Assembly: GCA_040220895.1 (NCBI GenBank)
Contig: JAVJVY010000020.1
Coordinates: 1-64,000, forward strand
Direction: 5' to 3'
Length of the DNA: 64,000 nucleotides
Origin: UBA11591 sp040220895
GTDB lineage: Bacteria; Bacteroidota; Bacteroidia; Flavobacteriales_E; Vicingaceae
Shown: positions 52,671-61,788 of the stretch, one piece after another
How positions within the stretch are numbered: position 1 is the first letter of the stretch
How the letters are laid out: every line of letters starts with the position of its first letter
Program-made: the position numbers and the translations under genes
The notes under the pieces: model-generated
The model's database searches: none
What the model saw: only the letters and a program-made list of their open reading frames with translations
Told to the model about the DNA's origin: nothing

Positions 52671-53791
52671 CGAAGGATTTCTTTCCGGTTTTCATTGGTT
52701 TGGTTTTACTGGCATGCAAGCCTTCCGTATCCGATCGAACAAACAATGAATATCAGCTTTCAGAGATCCAACTCGATTATGCACGGGCTTTTAGCCTTGA
52801 GAAATCAGCCGAAGGTCTTTATTTGATAAGAACTTTTCACCCATCCAATCCCGGTGATGTGTTACAGGAATTCACCATCAACCATTCTTCTGATGATTCA
52901 ATCCTTGCCGACTTCAATGGATTACCTTCAAAAGTCGCTATCCTTTCAACGACCTACCTTTCGTTTCTTTCAACCCTTGATGTGACTGAGTCCATCTGTT
53001 GCCTGAGTAATGGGGATCTTATTTACAGTCAGGAAATAGTGGATAGATTAGAAAAGGGATTGATAAAAGACTTGGGTCACGATCAAAACTTTGATTTTGA
53101 AACCCTAATCGATCAGCAACCCGACCTGATCTTCTTTTATGATTTTAGTCCAAATACAGCCGCTTTTGCGAGTAGACTCGAAAAAACCGGCATACCAGTA
53201 GTGAGGGTAGGTGAGTACCTCGAAACACATCCCCTTGGTCAATCAGAATGGCTCAAATTTTTTGCGGTATTCTTCAATAAATTAACGAGTGCTGAACATA
53301 TTTTTGAGGATGTTAAATCCGCTTATGAGGAGATAAGTAACAATGTGCAGGACAACAAATCATTCGAGGTATTAACCGACCTGCCCTGGAAAGGGGAATG
53401 GCATCAGGCTGGCGGTCGATCCTTTCAGGCTCAATATATCAAAGATGCCGGGGGAGCATACATTTGGAAGAACGATACTTCAGTTGCAGGAACATTAATG
53501 GACCGGGAAATCATCATCGAAAAGGCCCTGGAAGCTGACATATGGCTCAACCCTGGAAGTGCAAACAGCATTCAGGAAATGATTGCCATTGACCCGAGAT
53601 TTCTAGAATTTAAAAGTGTAAAAAACGGGGACGTGTATAACAACAATAACAGGCTGAGTGAACGCGGAGGAAATGATTACTGGGAGTCCGGTATCATGAA
53701 CCCGCATATCATCCTTAAAGACCTTGCAACCATCTTTCAACCAGGTAGTTTCAGTGAAAACAACCTGGTTTATTACCAAAAATTGGAGTGA
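52667..53791 (+). CDS. btuF: Cobalamin ABC transporter substrate-binding lipoprotein (BtuF-like)
   Basis: This 374-residue lipoprotein (signal ending GLVLLAC, Cys at about 17) has the two-lobed fold of class III binding proteins: KVAILSTTYLSFLSTLDV near 86, QQPDLIFFYDFS near 150, and GIPVVRVGEYLETHPLGQSEW near 174, the last being typical of the FecB/BtuF group. Substrate assignment rests on the riboswitch and the BtuB gene in the operon; sequence alone would also fit heme or siderophore binding. It overlaps the giant repeat gene by four bases upstream and the permease gene by four bases downstream. Confidence 0.87.
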   Translation: MTKDFFPVFIGLVLLACKPSVSDRTNNEYQLSEIQLDYARAFSLEKSAEGLYLIRTFHPSNPGDVLQEFTINHSSDDSILADFNGLPSKVAILSTTYLSFLSTLDVTESICCLSNGDLIYSQEIVDRLEKGLIKDLGHDQNFDFETLIDQQPDLIFFYDFSPNTAAFASRLEKTGIPVVRVGEYLETHPLGQSEWLKFFAVFFNKLTSAEHIFEDVKSAYEEISNNVQDNKSFEVLTDLPWKGEWHQAGGRSFQAQYIKDAGGAYIWKNDTSVAGTLMDREIIIEKALEADIWLNPGSANSIQEMIAIDPRFLEFKSVKNGDVYNNNNRLSERGGNDYWESGIMNPHIILKDLATIFQPGSFSENNLVYYQKLE

Positions 53792-54807
53792 AAACAACAC
53801 TGGTATTTTTTTCCCTCATTTTTTTGGGACTATTGCTGTTATCTTTCGAGTTGAGCTTTGGCAGTGTCGATATTCCTCTTACCCAAGTAATTGAGTCTTT
53901 GTTCAAAGGCGGTTCTGATAACAAATCGTGGAATCTGATCATACTGGAGTCGCGGTTACCCAGAGCAATAAGTGCCATTTTAGCTGGGTCCTGTCTTAGC
54001 GTTGCAGGATTGGCAATGCAAACCCTGTTCAGAAATCCATTGGCGGGTCCGCACATTTTAGGAGTGAGTTCGGGTGCTGGACTCGGCGTGGCTTTGGTGA
54101 TTATGAGTTTTGGATTGTTGGGTTTTAACCTAGGGGGTCCGGTCAGCTCAACGGTAATACTCCTGGCTTCCCTGGCAGGCGGAATGGCCGTTTTATTTCT
54201 GCTGTTCATGGTATCCCTTCGAATCAGGGATATCCTCACTGTGCTCATAGTTGGCATCATGACCGGCTCGATCTCCATGGCCTTAGTAGGTATTCTCCAA
54301 TACCTGAGTACAGATTATCAAGTCAAATCCTTTGTTTTATGGACCTTAGGGAGTTTTGATGGGGTCACAAACCAAGACCTTCGCATATTCATGCCGGCTG
54401 GAATCTTACTTATGGCAACTATGGTATTCTTTATCAAAGCACTGAATTTGTTGTTGACGGGTGAACAATATGCCAGAAGTATGGGCTTGAATGTCAATCG
54501 CAGTCGCCTGGGTATTTTAATGATCACTGGTGCGCTCACAGCTCTTATCACAGCCTATTGTGGACCAATTGGATTTGTTGGTGTAATCGTACCGCATTTC
54601 AGCCGATTAATTTTCAAAACAAGCGATCAAATGACCTTATGGATCAGTTCCATGTTGATTGGTGCCAATGTGATGTTGATCGCAGATTTGATCGCTCACT
54701 TGCCGGGAAGTGCCCGCATATTGCCCTTAAATTCCATAACCTCACTCATTGGCATTCCCTTTATATTTTGGATGCTATTGAGCCGTAAACTCATCAAAGG
54801 GGTATGA
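53788..54807 (+). CDS. btuC: Cobalamin ABC transporter permease (BtuC/FecCD family)
   Basis: This 339-residue inner-membrane permease has about ten hydrophobic segments and FecCD-family motifs: ESRLPRAISAILAGSCLSVAG near 52, GPHILGVSSGAGLG near 88, and the cytoplasmic coupling loop with GPIGFVGVIVPHFSRL near 257. The start is GTG at 53788, overlapping the btuF stop (GTGA), and its own stop overlaps the ATP-binding protein start (ATGA). It would form a dimer with two BtuD subunits and take substrate from BtuF. Confidence 0.92.
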   Translation: MKTTLVFFSLIFLGLLLLSFELSFGSVDIPLTQVIESLFKGGSDNKSWNLIILESRLPRAISAILAGSCLSVAGLAMQTLFRNPLAGPHILGVSSGAGLGVALVIMSFGLLGFNLGGPVSSTVILLASLAGGMAVLFLLFMVSLRIRDILTVLIVGIMTGSISMALVGILQYLSTDYQVKSFVLWTLGSFDGVTNQDLRIFMPAGILLMATMVFFIKALNLLLTGEQYARSMGLNVNRSRLGILMITGALTALITAYCGPIGFVGVIVPHFSRLIFKTSDQMTLWISSMLIGANVMLIADLIAHLPGSARILPLNSITSLIGIPFIFWMLLSRKLIKGV

Positions 54808-55574
54808 ACGATCAGATCTTATTTCACTGCGAAAAAATATCGACGGGCTATACCAATAAGGTCATTCTTGCGGACGTCGACCTGTTCCTTGAAAAAGGAA
54901 AGATTTATTGTGTTTTTGGAAGAAATGGCAGTGGAAAAACAACTTTGCTCAAAACCCTTTCTGGCTTAATTCCCAGGCTAAAAGGGAAGATATCTTATGA
55001 TTCTGGCAACATAGAAGACCTTTCACAAAGAGCCTTGGCTAAAAAACGTTCAATTGTTCTTACCGAACGCCCGGTTCATAGTACCATGACGGTTTGGGAT
55101 TTTGTTTCCTTTGGACGCTATCCATATCTGAACTGGATAGGTAAGTTGAAAAGCGAAGATGCTATTCGAATTTCGGAGGCATTGCACATCTGCGGATTAA
55201 AGGAAATGGAACAACAGTTAATGGAACATCTGAGCGATGGAGAGTTGCAAAAAGTTTCTATTGCCCGAGCCCTTGCCCAAGACACTGCTCTGTTGTTTTT
55301 GGATGAACCTGCTGCCCATCTTGATCTAGTGAACAAATCGGAGATATTCTACCTGCTTAAATTGGTCTCATCTCAAAAAAATAAGACCGTGGTCTTTACC
55401 AGTCACGACATCCAGTTCGCACTGCAGCTGTCAGACTATTTCTGCGTTTTAAACGACGGAAGATCAAAAGTTTGGACCTCGGAAGAATTTAAAAGAGATG
55501 CGGTCTATAAAGAGATCCTGCACAGCGATCATCTTGAAATAGGACAGGGTGGCGAATCGATACGTTTTTATTGA
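54804..55574 (+). CDS. btuD: Cobalamin ABC transporter ATP-binding protein (BtuD-like)
   Basis: This 256-residue ATPase has Walker A GRNGSGKTT near 39, Q-loop region LTERPVHSTM near 86, Walker B ALLFLDEPAAHLDL near 166 and the switch His in FTSHDIQF near 200. The signature motif reads LSDGE rather than LSGGQ/E, a variant that does not normally abolish activity. It is the last gene of the cobalamin operon and overlaps the convergent small lipoprotein gene by seven bases. Confidence 0.9.
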   Translation: MNDQILFHCEKISTGYTNKVILADVDLFLEKGKIYCVFGRNGSGKTTLLKTLSGLIPRLKGKISYDSGNIEDLSQRALAKKRSIVLTERPVHSTMTVWDFVSFGRYPYLNWIGKLKSEDAIRISEALHICGLKEMEQQLMEHLSDGELQKVSIARALAQDTALLFLDEPAAHLDLVNKSEIFYLLKLVSSQKNKTVVFTSHDIQFALQLSDYFCVLNDGRSKVWTSEEFKRDAVYKEILHSDHLEIGQGGESIRFY

Positions 55575-55840
55575 TTCTTAGCAGCTTTCTTTTTCCTTTT
55601 TTTTAAGTATTTGTCCCCGCGCTGCTTCATTTTCATGGATTGCTTTTCTCTCATTTTAGCCGCTTTCTTGGGATTTGTATAAACTTTGGAGCGTCGTTTA
55701 TTCTGCTTGTCATACCCTTCGGCAATTTTAACACTTGGTGGCTTTTTGGATCGCAGTTCCTTTTTATCGGTAATGCCCTTGTTGAATTGACTGCAAGCCA
55801 TCAACAGGCATGCTAAAACAACGAGGAAGCACTTATTCAT
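55568..55840 (-). CDS. Small basic lipoprotein
   Basis: This 90-residue protein has a lipoprotein signal (MNKCFLVVLACLLMAC, lipid-anchored Cys at 16) and a mature part dominated by Lys and Arg, ending in a KKRKKKAAKNQ-like tail. The ATG at 55840 is chosen because upstream extension would need GTG and would spoil the signal peptide. Its start overlaps the Sco stop by eight bases, so it is translationally coupled to the copper chaperone. No family recognised; a polybasic periplasmic protein could bind lipopolysaccharide, peptidoglycan or nucleic acid. Confidence 0.65.
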   Translation of the reverse strand: MNKCFLVVLACLLMACSQFNKGITDKKELRSKKPPSVKIAEGYDKQNKRRSKVYTNPKKAAKMREKQSMKMKQRGDKYLKKRKKKAAKNQ

Positions 55841-56483
55841 ATGACTTACGCAGTATTTCAATATCACTAATTAATTGATCAACTTCTTCATTTGAAGTAC
55901 CGTCGTAGATGCCTCGAATTCGTCGTTCCTTATCGACCAAAACAAAATTTTCCGTGTGAACCATGTCGTCCTCGTCTCCTCCGATTTCAAGAGAAGCAGC
56001 AAAATAGGACTTTCTGGCCAGGTCGAATATTTCATTTCGATTACCTGTGGTTAATTGCCAGATCTCAGGATCAGCACCATTTCTCAGGGCATAGTCAAGC
56101 AGGATAGCGGGTTGATCCATTTCTGGTGTAACCGAGTGAGATACGATCTTAAAATCCAGTTGCCCGCTATTTGCATCCTGAACCCGCTTCATTTGAACCG
56201 CCATTGCCTTACAAATTCCGGGGCAGGTCGTGAAGAAAAAATCTGCCACATATATTTTTCCTTCAAAGTCATGCTGGGTGATCGTATCGCCAAACTGATT
56301 CACCAACTTAAATGACCCAATGCGATGACCACTCATAACATTTTGAAGTTCAGGGTCTACCAGCTTTTCATCAATTTTAACAGGGTTGATGATGGCCAGA
56401 TTTTCATTGTCTGATATCATAAAGAAGGCAATAACAATTCCACAAATGACTATTACTATAAAACCAATTAGACTACCTCTCAT
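55833..56483 (-). CDS. SCO1/SenC family copper chaperone
   Basis: This 216-residue membrane-anchored thioredoxin-fold protein has one N-terminal membrane segment (about 5-22). The copper-binding CxxxC is in FFFTTCPGICKAM near 88, and the third ligand His is in VHTENFVLVD near 178. Sco proteins deliver copper to the CuA site of cytochrome c oxidase or keep its thiols reduced. ATG 56483 is chosen over a TTG three codons upstream. No oxidase genes are in view. It overlaps the following small lipoprotein gene by eight bases. Confidence 0.92.
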   Translation of the reverse strand: MRGSLIGFIVIVICGIVIAFFMISDNENLAIINPVKIDEKLVDPELQNVMSGHRIGSFKLVNQFGDTITQHDFEGKIYVADFFFTTCPGICKAMAVQMKRVQDANSGQLDFKIVSHSVTPEMDQPAILLDYALRNGADPEIWQLTTGNRNEIFDLARKSYFAASLEIGGDEDDMVHTENFVLVDKERRIRGIYDGTSNEEVDQLISDIEILRKSYE

Positions 56484-56511
56484 TCGTGTCAAAAATACAA
56501 ACTAGTTGCGC

Positions 56512-56541
56512 TTGATCGCGCAAATGAAAGCCTTAACTTTG
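56512..56541 (+). promoter_or_regulatory. Bacteroidota-type promoter, nearly leaderless
   Basis: TTG at 56512-56514, a 19-base spacer and a perfect TAACTTTG at 56534-56541. Transcription should begin near 56545, three bases before the ATG at 56548, which fixes that ATG as the start. Confidence 0.6.
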
Positions 56542-56547
56542 TTTAGC

Positions 56548-57162
56548 ATGAAGATTATTAAGCATTTGCTATTTTTCTTGACCTTGACCCTAATTCAGCA
56601 GTCTTCATTTGCACAAGTCCAAGAGTTTAGCCAACAAGACCTTGAAGCCTACCATGATATAAAATACACCAAGTCATTGCGGGGAACAAATGCATTAATG
56701 GCCTGGTCAGTATTGAATTTGAGTACCGGTCTTTACGGTGGGATCACTCAGGAGGGAACAGAGAGGTACTTCTTTGAAATGAACGCTTTGTGGGGCGGGA
56801 TCAATTTGCTTATTTCAGGAGCATCTTATGGCGCCCTGAGGCGAGAGCGTAACCAACCCGTTTTTCCACTAATGGCCCAAACGGATCAGAAAAAAGTTGA
56901 GCGCATTTACCTTATTAATGCAGGATTGGATGTACTTTACATTACCGGTGGGGCTTTACTTATCGATTATTCAACCAGGAGACCGGATAACAGGGAACGC
57001 TTGAATGGATACGGTCAATCCATCATTCTACAAGGGAGTTTCCTTCTTGTATTTGATTCGGTCATGTACCTCATACATCGCAACAATGGGCTGAAAAGAC
57101 TGCAGCCCATAATACAGAATCTGTCGTTCACAGGATCGGGTCTTAGGTATTGCTTTAAGTAA
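56548..57162 (+). CDS. Small membrane protein of unknown function (DUF6992-like)
   Basis: This 204-residue protein has a signal peptide (1-23, ending SSFAQ) and three or four further hydrophobic helices (near 50, 85, 135 and 170). Conserved-looking blocks are NALWGGINLLISG near 80 and YGQSIILQGSFLLVFDSVMY near 157, which resemble the DUF6992 family of Bacteroidota as I remember it; this is not checked. ATG 56548 is the start because the promoter box lies directly upstream and within any longer reading. Confidence 0.7.
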   Translation: MKIIKHLLFFLTLTLIQQSSFAQVQEFSQQDLEAYHDIKYTKSLRGTNALMAWSVLNLSTGLYGGITQEGTERYFFEMNALWGGINLLISGASYGALRRERNQPVFPLMAQTDQKKVERIYLINAGLDVLYITGGALLIDYSTRRPDNRERLNGYGQSIILQGSFLLVFDSVMYLIHRNNGLKRLQPIIQNLSFTGSGLRYCFK

Positions 57163-57220
57163 ATTGCTTTGTGACTAAGCTAATTTGAAATATCTTAGTG
57201 TTTCACAAATCCACTCCACA

Positions 57221-57682
57221 ATGAAAGCAACAATAAGATCAGTGATTGTACTTCTGCTTGCAACCATATTCATCGGTGCCTGCAACAAAAAAGAAGACGA
57301 AGAAGAAGTAGTCATTCCACCTACAAACACCCAATTGCTAACTGGTAATCTTTGGATGATGACCGACATAAAGCTGGATCCTTTAGGTATCAGCGTCTGG
57401 GATTCAGTGCCAGCCTGCGAAAAAGACAACTTGATCGACTTTATGAGTGATGGGTCCGGGTCTTTTGACAATGGTGCACTCAAATGCGATTCCGCTCAAG
57501 CTCAAGTTGAACAATTTTCCTGGCAATGGCTGAACAATGGAAGTGACCTTGAGGTCATCACCAGTCAGGACACGCTTCTATTCACCAAGGTGCAAATCAC
57601 CTCGACCACCATGAAAGGGAAGACCAAGCAAGAACAAATGGGTGGGTTGGTGAACGTCGTCGTTCACTTTACCAAGCAGTAA
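57221..57682 (+). CDS. Lipocalin-like lipoprotein
   Basis: This 153-residue protein has a lipoprotein signal (ATIFIGAC, Cys at about 20), an acidic Glu-rich spacer, and a small beta-barrel-like domain starting LLTGNLWMMTDIKLDP near 40. The end strand pattern is typical of Bacteroidota lipocalin-like (DUF4923/DUF5004-type) lipoproteins. ATG 57221 is chosen because upstream extension would need TTG and would add polar residues before the signal. It ends three bases before the convergent M1 peptidase gene. Confidence 0.7.
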   Translation: MKATIRSVIVLLLATIFIGACNKKEDEEEVVIPPTNTQLLTGNLWMMTDIKLDPLGISVWDSVPACEKDNLIDFMSDGSGSFDNGALKCDSAQAQVEQFSWQWLNNGSDLEVITSQDTLLFTKVQITSTTMKGKTKQEQMGGLVNVVVHFTKQ

Positions 57683-57685
57683 CTA

Positions 57686-60022
57686 CTATCGGGGTTCAGC
57701 TTGGAGCTGTTCCCCGCTTTTTTCTTGCATTCGCTTAAATTGCCGCATGGGATTCTCACGATCGGATCCGCGTTCAGAGGCCTTGTACAACTCAAAACGA
57801 TTCGGAAGGGTTCTTGGAGGCCAATGATTATTTGAAACATCCGTATCAGCGGTTTCAAGCCAGGGATCAAGTGTAATGCTGATCACTTCATCGTGGAAAA
57901 TAAAAACCTTGGACACCTTGTCGTGATTTAGTTTCCATATTTCTGCCGGTATACGAACTTCTTCCCGCGATCCATCCATAAACACAAATTCCAGTATGAC
58001 AGGCATGACCAATCCTCCGATGCATTCTATATCGACCTGGTAATAATTGTGACCGGACGTCAGCAGCTCTTTTTCAGCATCCTCAAGTCTTTCTATGTAT
58101 TTCTCGTATTCCTTTTTATCCAAGTCGGTAATATCCAGTGGGTCGTAAAAGGTGTAAAAATCGGCCAAAGTGGAATCTTTGGTTAAATAGGTCGGTTGGT
58201 TTTTATTACGCTCTTCACCGATAAATTTCGGTTGAGACGCTTTCATCTCCTTTTTCAACGGCTTTTCCACATAGGGGTCCTTGGTGTCTACCTGATACCA
58301 CTTTACATCGCTAATACCCATATCCACATGGTCTGTTGTATAAAACCAACCCCGCCAGAACCAATCCAGGTCAACTGCCGAAGCATCTTCCATGGTGCGG
58401 AACAGATCTTCAGGAGTTGGGTGCTTAAATGCCCATCGCTCGCAATAGGTTTTAAAAGCAAAATCGAACAACTCTCTGCCCATAACGGTTTCACGAAGAA
58501 TATTGAGGGCCGTTGCAGGTTTCCCATAGGCGTTATTTCCAAATTGATGGATGCTTTCTGAGTTAGTCATAATGGGTGATATCTTCTCTTTATCGCCTTT
58601 CATATAAGGAACAATTCGGTCAGCCGGACCTCTCCGCGAAGGGTAATCCGGTTCCCATTCTTGTTCAGTCAGGTATTGAACAAACGTGTTCAAACCTTCG
58701 TCCATCCATGTCCATTGGCGTTCATCCGAATTGATGATCATTGGGAAAAAATTATGACCCACCTCGTGAATGATCACCCCCAACATACCGTATTTGGTGC
58801 GTTCACTGTAAGTGCCGTCTTCTTCGGGTCTGCCACCGTTAAAACAGATCATTGGGTATTCCATGCCGATCCACTTACTGTGTATCGATTGGGCAACGGG
58901 GTAGGGGTAGTCTATAGTGTATTTGGAATACGTTCTGATGGTATGAGCAACAACTTTGGTGCTATATTGCTCCCACAGGGGATTACCTTCTTTAGGATAA
59001 AAAGACATGGCCATTACTTTCTTTCCGTTCACGTCCACAGCCATGGCATCCCAAATGAATTTTCTGGACGAGGCAAAGGCAAAATCGCGCACATTGATCG
59101 CTTTGAATTGCCATGTTCTTGTTGCACTGGAAGAACTGCTTTCGTTTTTAACAGCTTCATCCTGGTTGATGATGAGCACCGGTTCTTCAAACTCATTTCT
59201 GGCCTTTTCCATACGTTTGCGCTGCTCAGAGGTCAGCACTTGCGAAGCATTTTGAAGTTCGCCCGTTGCTGCCACTACGTGGTCAGCAGGAACGGTTATG
59301 CTTACCTGGTAATCTCCAAAAGGCAGGGTGAATTCTCCGCGCCCTAGGAACTGCTTATTTTGCCAACCCTCAACGTCATTATAGACGGCCATTCTGGGAA
59401 AGAATTGAGCAATGGTGTACAGGTAATTCGAATCTTTTTCGAAATATTCATAGCCGGACCTTCCTCCAATGGCCATGCGATCGTTAATGTTATACCACCA
59501 TTTTACTTTAAATGATAGACTGCTTCCCGACTTCAAAGGAGATGGTAAATCAATACGCATCATGGTCTTGTTGATGGTATACTTCATTTTTTTACCTGAG
59601 GCATCGTTCACGTATGCTATTTTAAACCCACCATCAAAATCATTGTGCATTCGCTTCATTTTCGAAAAACTTTCCTTGTCAGATAGCCGATCCGGGCTAA
59701 TAAGTTTGGTGTCAGAATCGCGGCTGCGCATGTTCTGATCTAATTGCACCCATAAATAGGTGAGGTCATCTGGTGAATTATTATGGTAGGTGACGGTTTC
59801 GCTGCCATTGATTTGCTGCTTTTTGTCGTCTAATTCAACTGCAATGACATAGTCTGCTTTTTGCTGATAATATTCATGGCCGGGAGCACCCGAGGCCGTG
59901 CGATAAACATTGGGCGTAGCAATTTCTTCCTTTAATTGCTTGAATTTATTTGTATTCGTGTTTTGTGACTGCAATAAACCAGCTAACAGAAACAGGGGTA
60001 AAAGAACAAGATAGTGTCTCAT
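57686..60022 (-). CDS. Secreted M1-family metallopeptidase
   Basis: This 778-residue zinc peptidase has a signal peptide (1-20, ending LLQSQ). An N-terminal beta-saddle domain is followed by the gluzincin motif HEVGHNFF near 414, with the third ligand Glu 19 residues later in WMDEGLNTF. The substrate-binding exopeptidase motif GGMEN is replaced by a WIGMEYPM sequence near 390, a form common in Bacteroidota M1 proteins. A C-terminal domain follows, with no T9SS sorting domain, so it is probably periplasmic. ATG 60022 is chosen over a TTG seven codons upstream. Confidence 0.92.
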   Translation of the reverse strand: MRHYLVLLPLFLLAGLLQSQNTNTNKFKQLKEEIATPNVYRTASGAPGHEYYQQKADYVIAVELDDKKQQINGSETVTYHNNSPDDLTYLWVQLDQNMRSRDSDTKLISPDRLSDKESFSKMKRMHNDFDGGFKIAYVNDASGKKMKYTINKTMMRIDLPSPLKSGSSLSFKVKWWYNINDRMAIGGRSGYEYFEKDSNYLYTIAQFFPRMAVYNDVEGWQNKQFLGRGEFTLPFGDYQVSITVPADHVVAATGELQNASQVLTSEQRKRMEKARNEFEEPVLIINQDEAVKNESSSSSATRTWQFKAINVRDFAFASSRKFIWDAMAVDVNGKKVMAMSFYPKEGNPLWEQYSTKVVAHTIRTYSKYTIDYPYPVAQSIHSKWIGMEYPMICFNGGRPEEDGTYSERTKYGMLGVIIHEVGHNFFPMIINSDERQWTWMDEGLNTFVQYLTEQEWEPDYPSRRGPADRIVPYMKGDKEKISPIMTNSESIHQFGNNAYGKPATALNILRETVMGRELFDFAFKTYCERWAFKHPTPEDLFRTMEDASAVDLDWFWRGWFYTTDHVDMGISDVKWYQVDTKDPYVEKPLKKEMKASQPKFIGEERNKNQPTYLTKDSTLADFYTFYDPLDITDLDKKEYEKYIERLEDAEKELLTSGHNYYQVDIECIGGLVMPVILEFVFMDGSREEVRIPAEIWKLNHDKVSKVFIFHDEVISITLDPWLETADTDVSNNHWPPRTLPNRFELYKASERGSDRENPMRQFKRMQEKSGEQLQAEPR

Positions 60023-60106
60023 GTATTTTAAATGAATTTTCAAATGTAATCAGAATGGCATATTCACGGACAATTTTTACATGAACGGTGAAAATCCAAT
60101 GAATTA

Positions 60107-60149
60107 AACTAAGATATTAGTTCTATAACTAAATTATTAGTTATATTTG
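60107..60149 (+). promoter_or_regulatory. Double-dyad operator and -7 box of the BlaI-type regulator
   Basis: Two dyads lie 20 bases apart centre to centre. AACTAA/TTAGTT is at 60107-60122, and TATAACTAA/TTAGTTATA at 60124-60145 has nine-base perfect arms. The second dyad overlaps TATATTTG (60142-60149), a full match to the -7 element. A bound repressor would cover the promoter. Transcription should begin near 60153, next to the ATG at 60154. Confidence 0.7.
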
Positions 60150-60153
60150 TGCC

Positions 60154-60537
60154 ATGGACAAAAACAAACTGAGGGAATTGACAAGGGCAGAAGAAGAGGT
60201 CATGCAAGTACTTTGGAAAATCAATACCGGATTCGTAAGAGATATCCTCGCGCATTTCGAAGATCCAAAACCGGCATACAATACGGTTTCTACCATTGTT
60301 CGCATTCTTCAGGATAAGGGCTTTGTTGGGCATGAGGCTTTTGGTAAATCCCATCAGTATTTCCCCTTGGTAAGCAAATCTCAGTACAGCAAATTTCAAC
60401 TTCGAAATCTAATGAGTGATTATTTCAGTGGTTCTTTCAAAAACCTGGTTTCATTCATGGCCGAAGAGGAAGATCTGAGCATCAGGGACATCGAAGAATT
60501 AAAAAGACTGGTGGATAATCATAAACGGAAATCATGA
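60154..60537 (+). CDS. BlaI/MecI/CopY-family transcriptional repressor
   Basis: This 127-residue winged-helix repressor has the family pattern LTRAEEEVMQVLWKINTGFVRDIL at 8-31 and KPAYNTVSTIVRILQDKGFV near 40-59, the latter being the recognition helix and wing region. The C-terminal half forms the dimer interface and the expected cleavage region. It is coupled to the M56-TonB gene by a four-base overlap and faces its own double-dyad operator. Bacteroidota carry many such pairs; the regulated genes are not necessarily linked to beta-lactams. Confidence 0.93.
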   Translation: MDKNKLRELTRAEEEVMQVLWKINTGFVRDILAHFEDPKPAYNTVSTIVRILQDKGFVGHEAFGKSHQYFPLVSKSQYSKFQLRNLMSDYFSGSFKNLVSFMAEEEDLSIRDIEELKRLVDNHKRKS

Positions 60538-61742
60538 CGTACATTTTACAATCAAATCTGGCTTTTGCACTTCTTTACCTCGTGTACAGGCTATTTATAA
60601 AAGACTTGACTTTCTTCACCCTGAACAGGTGGGTCCTGATCCTGATCCCATTGGCGGCTTTGGGCATGCCGTTGGTTGAATGGAAACAAGGCGGAGAGGT
60701 CATAGGTGGTATGTTACTGCCTTTAGCCGAAGATGGAGTGACAAACGCAACCATTTTCCCAACTTTTGAATGGATCGATTGGTTCACCACATTTTACATG
60801 TTGTTTGGACTTATGTTTCTAATGGTTTTCGCTTTTCGATTTACAAAACTTCTCTTGTATCTGTCATCTTTGGAATTCAGGGCATGGAATGGATTGAAGA
60901 TCGCTAGCGTAGATGCAACTCATCGTTCATTTTCATTTTTCCATTTCGTAGTTATTAGTAAAAATGAAGGCATCGATCAGGATCGTATTCTTCAGCACGA
61001 AACGGTACACGCCGATTATTGGCATAGTCTGGACCGGCTAATCTCGGAGCTGGTTTCTTGTTTTTTCTGGGCAAATCCCTTTTCCGGCAGTTATAAAAAA
61101 GATGTTAAGAACAATTGTGAATTCCAGGTTGATGATGTGCTAAGCATGAATTCAGACAATCAAATTATCGAGGATCTGGGGCGTTCACAGCCGATTCTCA
61201 AAGAGATCGAACTGGCAAATTCTTTTATTTCAACTTCAAACCTTTTAAAACGAATAAAAATGAAGACTAAAAAACAATCCCCGTCGTATAAAAAAGCATT
61301 TTATGGCTTATTCCTTCCCGCAGCCCTCATTGGTGTAATGATCTTTTCATGCTCGGACAATTCATCAGATAACGCATTTGAATTCGAACAAGAAGTCATT
61401 AGCGGTGAGGCTGTGAAAGAGCTCACTCAAATGCCCGCCTATGTTGGTGGAATGGAATCGATGGTGAGGTATTTAACAGAAAACATCGTCTATCCAAAAG
61501 ACGCCAAAGAAGAGGGAGTAGCAGGAACTGTTTTTGTGCAATTTGTTGTCGAAACTGATGGAACCATTAACAATGTTGAAGTAACTCAGGGGGTAGATGA
61601 CAGACTGGACTTAGAAGCCGTTCGTGTTATTCAGAAAATGCCCAAATGGTCTCCCGGAGTTAAGGGGGAAGAAGCGGTTCGCGTTGCCCTTGTACTACCC
61701 ATCAAGTTTTCGATGCCTGACCAAGCGGTTGAAAAACGATAG
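60534..61742 (+). CDS. M56-family (BlaR1-like) membrane peptidase with TonB C-terminal domain
   Basis: This 402-residue protein has four membrane segments (about 3-20, 28-48, 85-105 and 255-275) around an M56 gluzincin domain with HETVH near 161 facing the cytoplasm. The last 95 residues form a TonB C-terminal domain (GTVFVQFVVETDGTINNVEV near 335). In BlaR1-type systems a signal activates the protease, which removes the BlaI repressor. Here the sensor penicillin-binding domain of BlaR1 is replaced by the TonB domain, a form common in Bacteroidota. The ATGA overlap with the regulator gene makes the pair a unit. Confidence 0.92.
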   Translation: MTYILQSNLAFALLYLVYRLFIKDLTFFTLNRWVLILIPLAALGMPLVEWKQGGEVIGGMLLPLAEDGVTNATIFPTFEWIDWFTTFYMLFGLMFLMVFAFRFTKLLLYLSSLEFRAWNGLKIASVDATHRSFSFFHFVVISKNEGIDQDRILQHETVHADYWHSLDRLISELVSCFFWANPFSGSYKKDVKNNCEFQVDDVLSMNSDNQIIEDLGRSQPILKEIELANSFISTSNLLKRIKMKTKKQSPSYKKAFYGLFLPAALIGVMIFSCSDNSSDNAFEFEQEVISGEAVKELTQMPAYVGGMESMVRYLTENIVYPKDAKEEGVAGTVFVQFVVETDGTINNVEVTQGVDDRLDLEAVRVIQKMPKWSPGVKGEEAVRVALVLPIKFSMPDQAVEKR

Positions 61743-61788
61743 GACGAAAAAGCTATCAGCTGGATTAAATCACGGAGCATCACATCTT

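Noticed and set aside
54804..55574. Loss of function of the ATP-binding protein because of LSDGE instead of LSGGQ
   Set aside because: Walker A, Walker B and the switch His are intact, and this signature variant is compatible with active ABC ATPases.
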